A DNA stretch of 64,000 nucleotides from Schizochytrium sp. TIO01 (lineage: Eukaryota; Sar; Bigyra; Thraustochytrida; Thraustochytriidae), in the NCBI GenBank assembly GCA_004764695.1, contig SMSO01000025.1:729102-793101 (forward strand). The letters are read 5' to 3'. A program made the translations under genes and the position numbers. This document shows, piece after piece, positions 1 to 10,772 of the stretch. Position 1 is the stretch's first letter; the number at the start of each line of letters is the position of its first letter. The notes under the pieces were generated by a model. It did no database searches, was not told the DNA's origin, and worked only from the letters and a program-made list of their open reading frames with translations.

Positions 1-2
1 CT

Positions 3-2348
3 CGGAGATGGGGCCGAAAGGTTGACCTTTTTCAAAAGGAGATTCTGATATTCCCTATCAATGACGCATTACATTGGAGTGTTGTTGTTGTTCTCAACGC
101 CCATCAAATCCCCGCTTTTGTCTTTCATGAACAGAAGTGCCAGCTGGAAAAGCACCAGCAGCAGAAATCTGCAGCAACGCCTGTTTCGAAAGAAGGTGGT
201 GAACAGGATAATGAACCGCCCTCCAGAGCGACACCAACTAACTGTGGCAACACCTCTACGCCAATTCCAGCGGTCGAAAAGGGAGATCAGGATTCTGGCA
301 ATTACTTAATATCTCCTTCCGCCATAGAGGAGTCTGTCGGATCAAAATATGAAACAGCGAAGGTAGCTGAAAAATCGGCGGAAGTTGCATCTCCTGCGTC
401 TGCTTTGAAAGGTACTGCCAACCAAGTAAGTAATGCAGAAGATGCCTGCTATGAATCAAAGGTTAGCCAAGATCTTGAAACTTTCGAGCAAAAGAATAAC
501 GATGATTTGCAGAATGAGCATAAGGAAGTCTCAGCAAACAGTGCAGACAAATCAGCAACAGAGTTAAAAAGGGCTCTCAACGATCCTATCTCTGATGATG
601 AAAGCAGCGATGATAATGCCAGCTATAAAAGTTGTGAAGAGGTCTCAGATAATGGAATTGTTGAAGAGGAAGCATCCGCAAAGACACGACAAAGAGAGGA
701 AAGTAGCACTCTCGAAGGTGATGATATTGTAATTTTAACAAAATCGAGTCCCCGCAAGAACTCGAGCGGATCTCTTACTTCAAAGGCTAATGGTGTGATC
801 GAAATTGATCAGCATGAAAATATGGCTGAAGATTTTGCAGAAGCAGGCAGAGAGTGTATTAATGTCTCACGTAGGCATTGTTATAGCAAAACTGCAAGTG
901 ATACAGCTAAAGTAGAAAGCCAGTTCTCGTCCAGTGATAGTGACGATTCATCTGAAAATGAGTCAGACGGTGAGGCTAAAGTTAAAACAGTTCGACCAAC
1001 GAAACCATCTCAGAGTCGGAGTACAAGTCGACATATGAAGTCGTCGAGTAAAATTAACTTTTTGGAACCAGGGCCCGCCACAACAGAATCCCCCCGCAAC
1101 CGTAAAAAGTTTAAGAATCCTTCAAAGGCCTTTGCTGAGGACATTGAAGCAGTTTTAAAGAATGATAATACAACTCTATCTGCACGGAATTCCCCAATTG
1201 AAGGTGGTGGCTTCGGTGATAAACTTTCGGGTAGTGGGCATTCAAGTGATGGGGATTCAGAGGATGAAGGTTTGGGCAGGTCTCATTCGCTTGAAAAGAC
1301 CTGTGCTAGCACACGGGAGGAGAGTCAGAGAAAAAGAAGCAAGGAAGACCATGCAAGTGAAGACCAAAACTTAGGGAGGTCTGAGGCAACATCTGCTGAT
1401 AGCACGAGACCACTTGGTGAAAGAAGTTTCTTTTCTTCTTCGACCGTCTCCTCTTCGTCGGGTTCATCTTCATCTCCAGGACTGCTCAAGGATGATAAAT
1501 CTGATGAGAAGAATGACTTAAGTATGCCATCATCTCCAGCTCCTAGTGCGCCTCCTATTTTATTTGCTCCCTTCGCAAAGTACGACCCTGAAAGGAGTCC
1601 ACAGATTCTTTTCATGGACTCCATTGGATCGCATCGCAGGGAAAAGGTTGCAAATGTGATCATTACGTATTTGCAAAACCTGTGGAAAGATCGTGCTCCG
1701 CGAACACAAGGCTTCGAAGAGAGCCCAGAGTCTATTGAGGTGATTGCAGATTTATTTCCTGATATCAAGTCCAAAACCCTTGACGTGGCGTCTCAAGAGA
1801 ATTCTTATGATTGTGGCGTTTATGTTGTTCGTTATGTCCAAGAGCTGCTTGAGACGAAGTTCAACATAGCTAATGGAGAGAAACCTAAATCCGATGATGA
1901 GATCATTCGTGCCGTAGAGAATCTGAAGGATTTCTCCGGTGTCCGAAAGCAGATGCGTGACCTGGTGAAAAAATTGCATGAGTCTTACGTGGAGAATTGC
2001 GAAGCTCAAAGCACAGAGGAAGGGGAGAAAGAAGAAGAAAAGGCGAAGGATGAATGCGCAACAGTAAATGAAAATCTTTCAAAGGTGAACGCCGAGCATG
2101 AAGGAGGACAAGGTACTAAACCTAACGCTACTAAAGTTTCACAAGACTTGGAGGACAAAGATGAACCTCGGCCAACCTCTTCAACGGGTTGCGCATTGGC
2201 TGAAAGCTCGGACGCGTTGAGCCCTGAAGTTCCTGGGTTGTCTCAATCAGAGTCGCAGCGTGGGAACATTGATGATTCCCCGCAGGATAATAGTGACAAT
2301 GGGGAAGATTCGAAGTCGGAGGATACTGACTGTGAGGTGATTGCATAG
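3..2348 (+). CDS. Ulp2/SENP6-7-like SUMO-specific cysteine protease, C-terminal part (5' end outside window)
   Basis: The frame is open from the first bases, so the gene starts upstream. Its first visible residues, ending PINDALHWSVVVV, match the Ulp1/C48 segment holding the catalytic His (codon 72-74, followed by Trp). The Asp-containing strand ILFMDSIG has its Asp at codon 1617-1619. The Gln/Cys segment QENSYDCGVYVV follows, with Gln at 1794-1796 and Cys at 1812-1814, so the triad and the oxyanion Gln are all present. His and Asp, usually under 20 residues apart in Ulp1, are here separated by about 515 residues of acidic Ser/Lys/Glu-rich, probably disordered sequence. Inserted catalytic domains are known in SENP6/SENP7. 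The insert carries two SUMO-interaction-like motifs, DIVIL near 718-735 and VIEID near 794-809. The tail after about 2000 is also acidic and low-complexity. Family role: removing or trimming SUMO chains, mostly in the nucleus. A possible polyadenylation signal AATAAA lies at 2544-2549. Confidence 0.86.
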   Translation, partial: RRWGRKVDLFQKEILIFPINDALHWSVVVVLNAHQIPAFVFHEQKCQLEKHQQQKSAATPVSKEGGEQDNEPPSRATPTNCGNTSTPIPAVEKGDQDSGNYLISPSAIEESVGSKYETAKVAEKSAEVASPASALKGTANQVSNAEDACYESKVSQDLETFEQKNNDDLQNEHKEVSANSADKSATELKRALNDPISDDESSDDNASYKSCEEVSDNGIVEEEASAKTRQREESSTLEGDDIVILTKSSPRKNSSGSLTSKANGVIEIDQHENMAEDFAEAGRECINVSRRHCYSKTASDTAKVESQFSSSDSDDSSENESDGEAKVKTVRPTKPSQSRSTSRHMKSSSKINFLEPGPATTESPRNRKKFKNPSKAFAEDIEAVLKNDNTTLSARNSPIEGGGFGDKLSGSGHSSDGDSEDEGLGRSHSLEKTCASTREESQRKRSKEDHASEDQNLGRSEATSADSTRPLGERSFFSSSTVSSSSGSSSSPGLLKDDKSDEKNDLSMPSSPAPSAPPILFAPFAKYDPERSPQILFMDSIGSHRREKVANVIITYLQNLWKDRAPRTQGFEESPESIEVIADLFPDIKSKTLDVASQENSYDCGVYVVRYVQELLETKFNIANGEKPKSDDEIIRAVENLKDFSGVRKQMRDLVKKLHESYVENCEAQSTEEGEKEEEKAKDECATVNENLSKVNAEHEGGQGTKPNATKVSQDLEDKDEPRPTSSTGCALAESSDALSPEVPGLSQSESQRGNIDDSPQDNSDNGEDSKSEDTDCEVIA

Positions 2349-3295
2349 GTTTTGAGATGCATCTAATTTCGATTTCTAATTGTTTTTTATTTTCTATATT
2401 TTTGAATGTAAACAATCTTATAAACGGATGGTATCTTAGTTACCAAATTGCCAATACTGCAGTAGATATTTTTGTTTGGACTATTGGTGAACAAATGTTG
2501 GAGAAGCATTCGCATGATCCAAAAGCGTGTTTTCTAATGCCTTAATAAAACATCTTTTCAATTTTAAAGCATAGGAAAACTCTCAACTGTTTTCATGTCT
2601 TGTGCTATAAGGGAAACTAAATTATTTATTCACTATATTTCTGAATATCTATGTCGCTTGAAAGGGTCATTTCAGAACATAATTTTGATTTGAGGTAGCA
2701 ATATTCGAATAAACTAAAATTTAAGCAATGGTCGACCTTTAAAGTCCTAATTTAATAGTTTCCGTGTCAAAATCTAAATGATTGCTAAATCTCGAGACAA
2801 TCACTGCTCCTTTTCTTGTTGATGTGATAAGGATAATTTTAGTCCTTGACTCGTCAGTTTACTACTCTCTCCTTCTAACCGATACCCACATAATGGTTTA
2901 ACATGCTAGTTGTATATATATATATATATATGACATTGCTCTTGTGTGCAAAACTTCGCAAGTAGGGCTCCGCAAGCCAAGAGTAGGAGACATATGGCAT
3001 GGTTTTCGTTTTGAGTATTCGTAAGATATATGAGACAACAAGGCCTGCCCGGTTTGAGTGGGAAGACATTGTGATCCCTGGAGCCGACAACAGTACTGCT
3101 AATATTGTACGGAGCCATGCCGAATGGTCAACGCTTTGGCGTAGTGTTTTATAGGGAAACCTGTCATTAGGTTAGGGCACTTGCAGCTTGCAAAGAGTAC
3201 TAGGCTGGACTCTCTAAATAAGAGCAGTCTTGAGTTCTTCCTATAAGAAAGGATCGAATTTCATCTTATGCAGTACAATTGTATGCATTGTCTCA
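2349..3295. other. Convergent intergenic region
   Basis: AT-rich, mostly unique sequence between two genes that point at each other. It holds an AATAAA at 2544-2549 that fits the 3' end of the upstream protease gene and a short (TA)n run around 2913-2931. I see no coding sequence in it. Confidence 0.6.
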
Positions 3296-3981
3296 TCACT
3301 TTCCTTTGGGGCGGTTTGCCAAGGCAGCAAGGTGCTCTTCTTTGAGTTTTTCGAGCTTGACGAGTGCGTCAGGGACATCCTTAAGAGGAAGGACGCCATG
3401 AGCCAAGCACCAACTCAGCGCGATGTAACTTTGCGGGTTTTGCCTGTTATTTGAGATCATACTCATTGAAACAAGTTAGACCATTTTACATTGGCTCATG
3501 ACTAAAGCGCGTTGCGAAAAAACTTACTTGTAGAGGGTTTCATAAAACACTCGAGTGCCTTCTCCACCGGGTGGTGTGGGTTTCCTAAGGTCATGCATCG
3601 TTTACATTCTTGAGTTAGTTTCCAATTTCGATCTTAACTCTAAGGATTTGTATTGTTATAACCGGGTTGTATTCGAAATTTTCAGGGCTCTTAAATCAGC
3701 AGTAGTGGCCCATTCGAAACTCTGCGAAGCCAGAGTCTTCCCGATTCGAGAACGCCTCCAGCAAGAACTTACCGTTGACCAGGCTTGAACTTAATAATTA
3801 GAGTGTTTTCGTCACCATCGTCTTCAACAGATTCGAGCACAGCAGCATCGTTCGGCTTTGCTGCAGGGTCCCTCCCCTCCGCTTTGGCGCCCTTTTCGGC
3901 TTTCACTTTGGCAGCAACGTCTGCCTCGATCTCGCGCTTCACCATCTTTTTGGGAGGCTCCGGCGCATCGTTGCGAGCCAT
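3296..3981 (-). CDS. Small conserved-looking protein of unknown function, three exons
   Basis: I read a 137-residue protein from exons 3981-3773, 3584-3528 and 3443-3296. Both introns begin GTAAGT; the first ends TTAG and the second CAG, the second with a CTAAC branch-like element. The three exons total 414 bases and join in frame, which strongly supports a real gene. The N-terminal 60 residues are Lys/Glu/Ala-rich and acidic. They lead into NTLIIKFKPGQR, then TPPGGEGTRVFYETLYKQNP, then a SYIALSWCLAHGVLP segment, and the protein ends in a charged helix. The middle block (GTRVFYE-LY-QNP-S-x-ALxWC-xHG) looks like a compact conserved domain, but I cannot name the family. ATG at 3981 is the first in frame and lies in an acceptable context. 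There is no signal peptide or membrane segment. The gene converges on the SUMO protease gene. Confidence 0.78.
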
Positions 3982-6650
3982 TGTATTTCCACTCCACAGA
4001 GAGCAATTGACCTGCAGCTATCTCAGTTTCAGCCAGAGTAGCAATGCCGCAAATCTTCAGCACTCTGGCGTCGAGAGCTTTTCGTGGATGGTCGCCCAAC
4101 TCCAACACTTAACTGAGCGCTGGTCCAACTACGCTTTTACTAATTAATGATCGAGGACTGCACAACCCACTCCGGAGAAACTTTACCTACTACATAAAAA
4201 AAGGAATCTAATATGAGATCATCATGCACAACTGGATAGCTTGATTTATCCGATTTCTCCGCGATGATAGCAAATAGGATGTAATGATGACATCGAAATG
4301 AACGAGATGAAGAATACTGCGCTAGCTCGTACTGGGTAAGGTTTTGAGTTGACCTTATTAGAGTATCAAAGTGCGAAAATTGTTCGTGAGCATTCACATT
4401 AAAAATTGATGCTGGAAAGACTCAATCAAATTACCAACGGGGTATATATACTGCCCGAGAGTTTGAATGTATTGATTTATCGTTCTAACATCTACAAGGC
4501 GCCCCATGGTCATTGAAATTCCAAGATACGCCTTTAAAGTGAATTTTACAGTTGCTGAAATGGTGGTGCTTATTTGGTAAGCCAGCCCTCTCCGTGGTGG
4601 CCGACTTGGACTCTCAGAAAAGACTCCACTTTGGCAGATGTAGATGCTCGCACCAGCACTAATCACTAAAGAATGTAATTATACGAAAGTCGCGTTTATT
4701 TGATCAAGTTGCAATGTCTGAAGATTTATTGGCAAAAAGATGGAGTTGTGCTCAAGTGCCCTTATTCTTCATACTAAAGTCAAAGTGTGAAATCAAAACG
4801 CGCAAAGTAGATTTCTAGCACTATTTCCGAACTTGTGCATGTAGTGAGTGTATAAAAGTAGTATTTATATCTCCTCTACAAATTATCCTGATGTTTCAAT
4901 GCGGAATTCGTTACGAAAGCATGATGCCTTAGCTAAACGGGAAATCCACCACATAGACTTCTACTTCCACGTAACTTGTAAGGTGGGCACTTCATGCAGT
5001 TCAAGCATTGAAACTATAGCGGTATTTACGAAAGATTGGGTGGATTTTGTAAGCTTGGAACGCAAAGAGATTTCTTGTTTCATATTGACACAGACACACC
5101 ATACGACCGATATCAAGAGTAAGAGAAGTTGCCCAAGCAATTTAGGTTAAGTATAGAGGTTTTATTTTCGTCCATCGACATATTTCAGAAGACCAGAATG
5201 CACTACTGAGGTGGTGAAAAAAGGTTTTGAAAAGCCTTAGGCAGCGATGAAATATAATAATAGCTAAGATCAAATGCTATAACATCCAACTAAGTATAGG
5301 ACACGAGCGATTGACATTCACTTCTACAGCAACAAGGCCTTATGCAAAAGAGAACCTTATGTCATATTGAGAAAGTTCATTTAGTCAAAGGAGGCCTGAG
5401 CTCATTCTGAGAAATATGCTTTTATAATCGTTATCACACTGGATCTCCACAAATTGTCTTGTGACCTCAAGGCTCTCCGAAGGTCATTGATCTAAGTAGT
5501 GGCTCTTTAAGTTGCGTGTATTTAATCCGTGGCCACTCATTAAACACAAACTGAATGAGTAATATTATGAAATCCTGTCCTTAATAAGAACTGACTGCCT
5601 GTACATCCGGAATGTTAATTTATCCTTGTTCTGATCTGGTGCCCGAATGTATTGGTAAATACCTACCCCCTGGGCATTTTCAACGGTTAGAACCACGCAA
5701 AAATACCACTTTAAAATAAGAAAAATAAAAAGAATAAAAAAAGACGAGAAAAACAAATAAGAAAAGAAATACCAGTTTACAAAAGAAGGTTATGTCCCAA
5801 AATGAAGGCCCATGGTTTGAGGTACATGGGTGCTGGCGAACATGCGAGAGTGAGAAAGTAAGGAGGATTTTCTCATCTTGTTTGTAATGTGTTCCCACTT
5901 TCTTCCTCGCAAGTGTCCGGCGAACACTTCGATATGTAACATGGCGCCTTCTTATATTCAAAGTCAAGGTAATTTTCCAGCTAGTTGACACATTGTGCTA
6001 AAATGTTTCTGTTTTGTCCTAATTCTAGATATGGTTCTTATCGAGCTACATGAAAACAAAGCAATCATTTCGTGCCAAAAGCTTTCCAAACTTTACTCAA
6101 TGCGCAACCAATACAGCTCGGAAACATCATAACAGATAGTGTTTGTTTGTAACACCAAGCAAACTTTAGTAAAAATGTAGGTATGCAATCTTCTTTATCG
6201 AAGTGAGCAAACATGATTGTTTTCAATGCCTCCTCTCGGACGAATGTCTCATAATGGGGTATGTAGTACGACCTACATAGCTAAGTTTGTGCAGACAAAT
6301 TTGAGCACGCCTTCTGGGCTGGTCTTCGCACGCTCACACACCCTTCTAGTACTAGAGCTTTTCAGTTCTTCACGATCAAGCAAAAAAAAGGTTACTAAAA
6401 GGTACTTTTACCACTGCATTTATAAAGGGCCCTTTGCTGCCTAGGCTAAACTGCACTTTAGCGCAAGCCCTACTATACTTCAAAGTTACTTCGTCGTGGC
6501 TGCTCTTCAGAACAATTTTGGTATGGATAAAACAAGCAAACAGCCTAATAAACTCGTTCTTTCAAGGAATGCTTCAAGCTGTTCCTGGGACACGCATCAG
6601 GTTCACGATTGATCTGACGAGAGCCAAGACTTAAAACCATTCGAGCTTTA
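3982..6650. other. Gene-free, AT-leaning unique sequence
   Basis: About 2.7 kb with few microsatellites and only short open frames. None has an initiator, splice signals and a protein-like composition together. Some stretches, such as 4900-5150, look faintly coding but carry no recognisable motif. The 5' part must contain the promoter of the minus-strand small gene that starts at 3981; I see no clear TATA element. Confidence 0.5.
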
Positions 6651-7407
6651 TTGTGTTTTTCTTTTTCCTCTTCTTTCTCGATCTCATTCACATTCATTCG
6701 TGACAGAGTGGTGATTGTAGCTAGAAAGCAATCCGAGAGGCTCATGCCAAACGCTTGGCGAGCAGTAGCCAATTGTTAAATGCGCTACTATCGCTTTTGT
6801 ACCAGAGTTGCAGCCTGCAAAATTGCTTCGATAGCGTGGCTGCTCCACGAGTTCGACAGGCCTTTCCCACGAGCGCCTGACTTTTGTTTGCTGGAAAACC
6901 CTCGCAAGTAAAGCAAATAGCAGAGTACCTAGCTCTTCTTCAATATCTGGGCAGCAAACTAACAAGCAAACTAACAAGCAAACAAACAGGCAAGCCAATG
7001 CTCGTCCAAAACTTTGGTGCAGGAACGTCCAGCATGCAGCCCGTGTCATACACAGTTGGCCTAGTCTGCGTGGTCGCGCGTGCGCTCCAAGCAAGCTCTG
7101 CAAAGAGAGAGAGAGAGGGAGACCTTGAAGTTTTGTCATTTCGAGGAAACCTTTGGGCAAGATCACATTTGCTCGTAGAAGGGTGTGTACTACCTCTTTG
7201 CCGGCCTTCTCAGCCATGATGGCACATCACTACTTCGAATAGTCTAATCTCATGCTAGTACCTTCCTGTCCACCGCAAGTTCCGAAGACCTCTTCTTCAG
7301 GCTTTGCGATCGGCGCCGGCTTTCGAGTTTATTGCAACCCTTCTGACCCTCATTCCGAGTCGCAAGCAGTGCTGGGCAGAAAATCTTTATCGAGAGCAGC
7401 AGATTGA

Positions 7408-7408
7408 C

Positions 7409-7469
<61 letters not shown>

Positions 7470-7470
7470 A
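7408..7470. repeat. (GATT)n microsatellite
   Basis: An almost perfect tetranucleotide run of about 15 copies. It explains the poly-(Ile-Asn-Gln-Ser) open frames on the minus strand. Confidence 0.95.
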
Positions 7471-9273
7471 GATTGCACATAGAATTGAAATACTGTAATA
7501 TGCGACATGGATTCTCCACGACGCTTTGGCATACCTGTTCAAGTTAGTCAGGTAAAGCTCTGTTTCAGCTCTCTTCCTTGCAGATATACAGCCAGTACTA
7601 CAGATATACAGCCAGCCTGAGTTTTGGCTTACTCTTGCTAGTTTATGGAAAGTCATCATCATCTGTTGACTCATGTATTTTTCTAAACCTTGAACTTTAT
7701 ATTAAATTACAAATTAAAACTTTTCAATTTAAAAGAGCATTAAAAAAAAGAAAAGAAAGAAGCGTGTGTCACTTAAAAAATTATGAAAAAGGAAAGGAAC
7801 TACAAGAAGGTAGAAGAGGGAACCAAAAAAATAGAAGCAATTACTATAATACTCGGTAAAATTAAGCGATGAAGAACGAACAAATAGAAGAGCTGATGTT
7901 GAACTGCAAGGTTTTCAAGATCTTCAGGCACTTGCCTCGTTAATCATCCAAGTTACTAACAATGAGTAGCAACATTCGAAGAGGTTTTATGCATTTCATG
8001 GCGATGACCATGCTGATACTTTTAGTGTTCAGAAATTAACAAAAGGGCTTCTGAAAAGGAGGAACTCTCCGGTTGCTAAGGATAGTTAGTTCTAAGCTTC
8101 TCTGTAGGATTCGAAGTTTAAATAGAGAAAATAAAAAGGAAGAGAAATAAATAAAATAAAATATGAGGACTCGCGGTGGCTCGACCAGGGTGTGTGCCGA
8201 GCGCGCGCGAGTCACGATGATAATGATCATCACCATTATCAAAAGCCTTTCTTCTCATTCGCTTCCAACCTAATAATGACAATAATAACCAACCCGACCT
8301 CCATGGGTTTCCTGATCTCTTGTGGCGTGTTATGCTGCTGTTGTTGTTGCTGCTGGTGCTGGTTGGAGCTGACAACCAGAAATCAGCTAGGGCATCTTCA
8401 TTTTCACACACCCCGAACTAGAAACGCAAATTATATCAGAGCCAGCAAACTTAAAGCTACCTACCTACTGCACAGGTCTTCAAATACTATGGAGCCATCG
8501 CTACAGCATAGCCCGTCCAAGCCAAATGCACAAGCCGCCACCAACCTTGAGCTTAACCTCAATACGAAAGCACGATTAAACCATTGTAACAAGATGAAAT
8601 GCACAATTCGTGCACACCCTGTTCAGGAAAATTGGGTATACTGTAATAAGTTGAGGAGGGGGCTCTTTCGGGCTCTCCATATGGCGCACAACTGACACGA
8701 TTACCCAACGGAGCCTTGGTCTTGATGCCGTCAAGCTCGCTAAATCAAGCCAGTTCTTGTCATGCGTCACTACCGTTTGCATTTAGGCCCAACGTGGTCC
8801 ACGAGCTGCCCTGAATTTGACTTGAAACAACAAGGTGAACTCAATTGTGAGGATGCAGACATCGTTGTTGTAATGGGCTCGACTCGGACAAGGTTTGCAG
8901 CTAGCTATTCGGACGTGAGCTAACTCGCTTGCAGGATGTTAACGTCATCAAAAGAGGAGAGGACATCCATCTCCTAGTTTTGTCGACTGATTTACCTGGC
9001 TTGGCATGTATTCATTGTTTGCTTAGACACGATTGTATGATCGTGAACCTCGACAACTACAGTGTGACCCACTGTTGCCATTTCAACGTAGAGGACTCGT
9101 CTAGTCAGCAGCTCAGGAGAGTCGTTCGTCTTGTCCCAGCGCAATCACAACCATCTCGCCGCTCAGAAGGACGTCTTGGTGAAGGTTCCAGGCATCTTGG
9201 TCGATAGTAGTTCCCCGCCAAGAATCTTCTCAGTCAGGGCCATGCTCGGATACGAACATTTGATTAATAAACT

Positions 9274-9308
9274 TCAATCAATCAATCAATCAATCAATCG
9301 ATCGATCA
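9274..9308. repeat. (AATC)n microsatellite
   Basis: Tetranucleotide run of about seven AATC copies ending in a GATC-type variant, the complement of the GATT repeat at 7408-7470. Confidence 0.9.
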
Positions 9309-10726
9309 CACATTTGCACACGAGATCTCCTTCCGAGGCGATTTGGCCACGCCAGCGACATATCTTTGCTCCGCTTCAAGGCAAACTAAGATCGCAGCTT
9401 CAGACAGACACGGTCCGCCGCCCAATTATGGCCTCCGCGGCGCTGCGTCGCGGGGCATGTCCGCAATCGTATCGAATGTACTGCTTTGTGCAAATCGTTG
9501 CCGTCTGGGACCAAGGCTCCCTTCCTTCCGCAGCTCGGGGGCAGTCAATTCGCAAATGGCGGCCGCATCCTCCCGCGGAAAGTCCCGGGCCGAGCACCTG
9601 CACCAGCGCTGCGGCGGTGGCAAATCTCGCTCCCGTGAAGGACGGCCTGCGCGAGGTAATGCTCGCTTCTTCTCTGCCACAGAAGAGCCGCGAGGATGAT
9701 GGCACTAGAGAGAGAAGCACCTCATCCGTTCTTGGTTTGTCAGGAATGGAAAGAAATGGTCACACGAGAAGAGACAGCAAACAACAAAGCAAGCAGAAGA
9801 GAACAGGGTTCGCATCGTATCATCGTAATCTCGTGCTCCAGCGAGCTGCAAAGAGGTCCGCAGGCCGTGCTCCACGACTTCGAGGCGGCGAGCTTAGAGG
9901 AGGAGGGGAATTCTTTTCGGGAAACCACAACTAACGATGGTGCAAGCAATTGAGTAGACAGGTTGGTGAACTCGGCGACTGCGAATTTGCACACAACTCT
10001 CAATATCTCATCCTCTTTTTGTAATTGATTCGTGTATTATTATTCATTAATTAATGACATTAATTTAAAATTCATAATTTAAAATCAAATAATTAAAAAA
10101 ACACGTTGATATCTCCTACTATGGACAGTAGAAAGGAAAAAAGTACAAGTTAAGGTAAAATTCCTGTTTTCCCTCGTTTTCAATCGCGGGCGGACTCTGA
10201 AAAAGAGACTTTTTAAAGGTAAAAAAAAAAGGAGGAACGTAAAAACATGAACAAACAAATCAATATTTATAAAACAGTGGGAGCTCGAAACGAAACGAGG
10301 GCCTTCCCGGTAGAAACGGCGTAGTGTGTTTCGTTACTTTGCTCGGCTCCCTCATGAGAAAACCAGCGCGGCGGTGATAATTATGGCGCTGCGTCTTACG
10401 ATAACTAACCCGAGATCTTCATTACAATCACAGCTTCTTTCTGTATTTTTCTGGCTATCGGTCAACCCACCTGCCCGCTGTTCTATTTTTTAGTCTCATT
10501 ATTTAACCACGAGAAGCATTTCAAATAAAGTCTATTTTAAAAAAGTTTAAAAAAAGAAAAAGAGTTAGTCAACATCTTTCACAATTCAAAAAAACTTCGA
10601 CGATTTTGAAAAGATAGCATTGACACCTTGAACGGTGGCCATAACACGAACGAAGACCGCACAAGTTTGTATATCCGCTGCTTCTCGCCGGTTCTTTGGA
10701 GGGCAATGGAAAGCTCGAGCGAGAAC

Positions 10727-10772
10727 TCGACCGACCGACCGATCAATCGATTGATCGACTGATTGATTGATT
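10727..10772. repeat. Compound (CCGA)n/(GATT)n microsatellite
   Basis: Four-base units drift from CCGA through GATC/GATT to GATT within about 45 bases. Confidence 0.85.

Noticed and set aside
7408-7470. Repeat array as a CRISPR or minisatellite gene
   Set aside because: A pure tetranucleotide repeat with no spacers; no CRISPR-type structure exists anywhere in the window.
8192-8695. A 167-residue plus-strand frame with a run of Cys
   Set aside because: The Cys run comes from a TGT/TGC repeat; the rest has no domain, and start and codon bias are unconvincing.
8810-9250. Possible gene on the minus strand (for example RRVLYVEMATVGHTVVVEVH)
   Set aside because: Short protein-like pieces only, stops between them, and no splice signals that join them.
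9131-9934. A 267-residue plus-strand frame
   Set aside because: It runs through a microsatellite (INQS repeats) and Ala/Arg/Gly low-complexity sequence, with no domain.
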